DNA of 64,000 nucleotides, from positions 97,727-161,726 of the forward strand of contig KV908593.1 of the NCBI GenBank assembly GCA_002005505.1, written 5' to 3'. Under the pieces are notes generated by a model. It did no database searches and was not told the origin of the DNA. It saw nothing but the letters and a program-made list of their open reading frames with translations. Numbering within the stretch: the stretch's first letter is position 1; each line of letters starts with the position of its first letter. Origin of the DNA: Botryococcus braunii. Lineage: Eukaryota; Chlorophyta; Trebouxiophyceae. The translations under genes were made by a program, and so were the position numbers. Positions 63,388 through 64,000 of this stretch are shown one piece after another.

Positions 63388-64000
63388 CTTCCCCTTGCCT
63401 TTTCCTCACAAAAACTTGGCCAATCCCAGAGCCTCGCGATGTCCCTGAAATACCTGCCTTGTTAAAGGCTTGGTGAAGATGTCTGCTACATTCCTGGCTG
63501 AGGGAACGTATTTCACATCCACCTGTCCCAATGCAATAGCTTCGCGTGCAAAGTGGAAGCTGATTGCAATATGCTTAGTGTGCTTAGAAAACACTGGATT
63601 TCTGAGATGATTGATACATCCCTGATTATCACAGTGAATCTTGACTGTCCACGGCGAAATGCCAATTTCCTCGAGGAAGCCCTTCACCCAATTAGCCTCC
63701 TTGACAGCTGCACTTGCCGCCATGAACTCAGCTTCTAGTGGCCACTGCAGACTGCTTCTTGCTTCCCCAAACTACAGCCCCCCCAAACACGCGGATGACG
63801 TAACCGGTAGTGAAGAAGCGATAATCTTGATCACCACCATAATCAGCATCTACAAAACCCTCTAACTCTGTATCCTCCCCTCCAAGAATCAGAGCCAGCT
63901 CTCTCGTTCCCTTAAGATATTTCAGCACCCTGATGGCTTCATTCCAGTGTGCTGTGGTAGGATTAATCCTATAACGAGAGAGTACCCCCACGGCTTGAGC
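63388..64000 (-). pseudogene. Copia-B3 RNase H (partial, frameshifted)
   Basis: Minus strand: 63728-63991 (GVLSRYRINPTTAHWNEAIR; GFVDADYGGDQDYRFFTTG) and 63406-63723 (DNQGCINHLRNPVFSKHTKH; ADIFTKPLTRQVF) are one RNase H split by a small frameshift near 63735, at the AEF motif. Runs off the window edge. Confidence 0.9.

Larger units (their letters stand above)
62658..64000 (-). mobile_element. Copia-B3 element, 3' end only (continues beyond window)
   Basis: LTR 62658-63387 followed on the minus strand by the reverse of a Copia-B 3' end (purine tract AAAAGGCAAGGGGAAG, then RNase H). Closest to Copia-B1 and B2. Confidence 0.9.

Overview
This 64-kb window is a stack of nested LTR retrotransposons with no complete host gene. 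I recognise three Ty3/Gypsy lineages (Gypsy-1, Gypsy-2 and Gypsy-3; all three have integrases ending in a chromodomain) and three Ty1/Copia lineages (Copia-A, Copia-B, Copia-C). Fillers are (ATGT)n, (GA)n and (GT)n arrays, one large non-autonomous Copia-A relative, and a 1.2-kb insertion carrying a possible host-gene fragment. The host is eukaryotic and probably a green alga. The pentamer TGTAA, the chlorophyte poly(A) signal, recurs at one fixed place in the Copia LTRs, and the Copia primer-binding sites match the anticodon arm of a plant-type initiator tRNA-Met. This placement is an inference; no host gene confirms it.

Layout. 1-1711 (-): 3' half of a Gypsy-1 copy (1a). 1712-2322 (-): Copia-A LTR piece. 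2323-8280 (-): Gypsy-3, ending in a 576-bp (ATGT)n array, then other filler and a (GA)n array to 9212. 9213-12175 (+): 5' half of Gypsy-1a. 12176-32013 (+): a Copia-A element. Its integrase is split by a Copia-C element (15539-26992, -), which is itself split by a short-LTR non-autonomous Copia-A relative (17369-21681, -). 32014-51816 (+): a second Gypsy-1 copy (1b), split by a very young Copia-B (34018-41429, -, identical LTRs) and an older Copia-B (43157-50555, +). 51817-55835 (+): short-LTR Copia-A, split by Gypsy-2 (55836-62657, +), whose 3' LTR is cut by a third Copia-B (62658 to the window end, -). Target-site duplications support the order. The two halves of Gypsy-1a, now about 10 kb apart in opposite orientation, both carry GTTAT beside Copia-A LTRs, which points to a ~28-kb inversion by recombination between LTRs.

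Two observations stand out. First, the long Copia LTRs hold two tandem copies of the RNA leader. Copy 1 is followed by a GT donor and copy 2 ends at an AG acceptor, so splicing would remove copy 2. TGTAA sits directly before copy 2 only. In Copia-C, copy 1 also contains two further GT-AG introns (84 and 83 bp) that are exactly absent from copy 2. Copy 2 is therefore a reverse-transcribed spliced leader. This fits a replication cycle in which splicing removes the 5' poly(A) site, the 3' end is cleaved at copy 2, and copy 2 is rebuilt from spliced RNA each round. Second, Copia-B encodes an extra 165-166-residue protein ahead of Gag whose N-terminus closely copies the histone H3 tail around K4 and K9.

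Other points: Copia priming appears to use an initiator-tRNA-Met anticodon-arm (half-tRNA) site. In some subfamilies the LTR end forms a perfect 10-bp hairpin with that site. The Copia-B integrase-RT linker repeats a cysteine-containing module.
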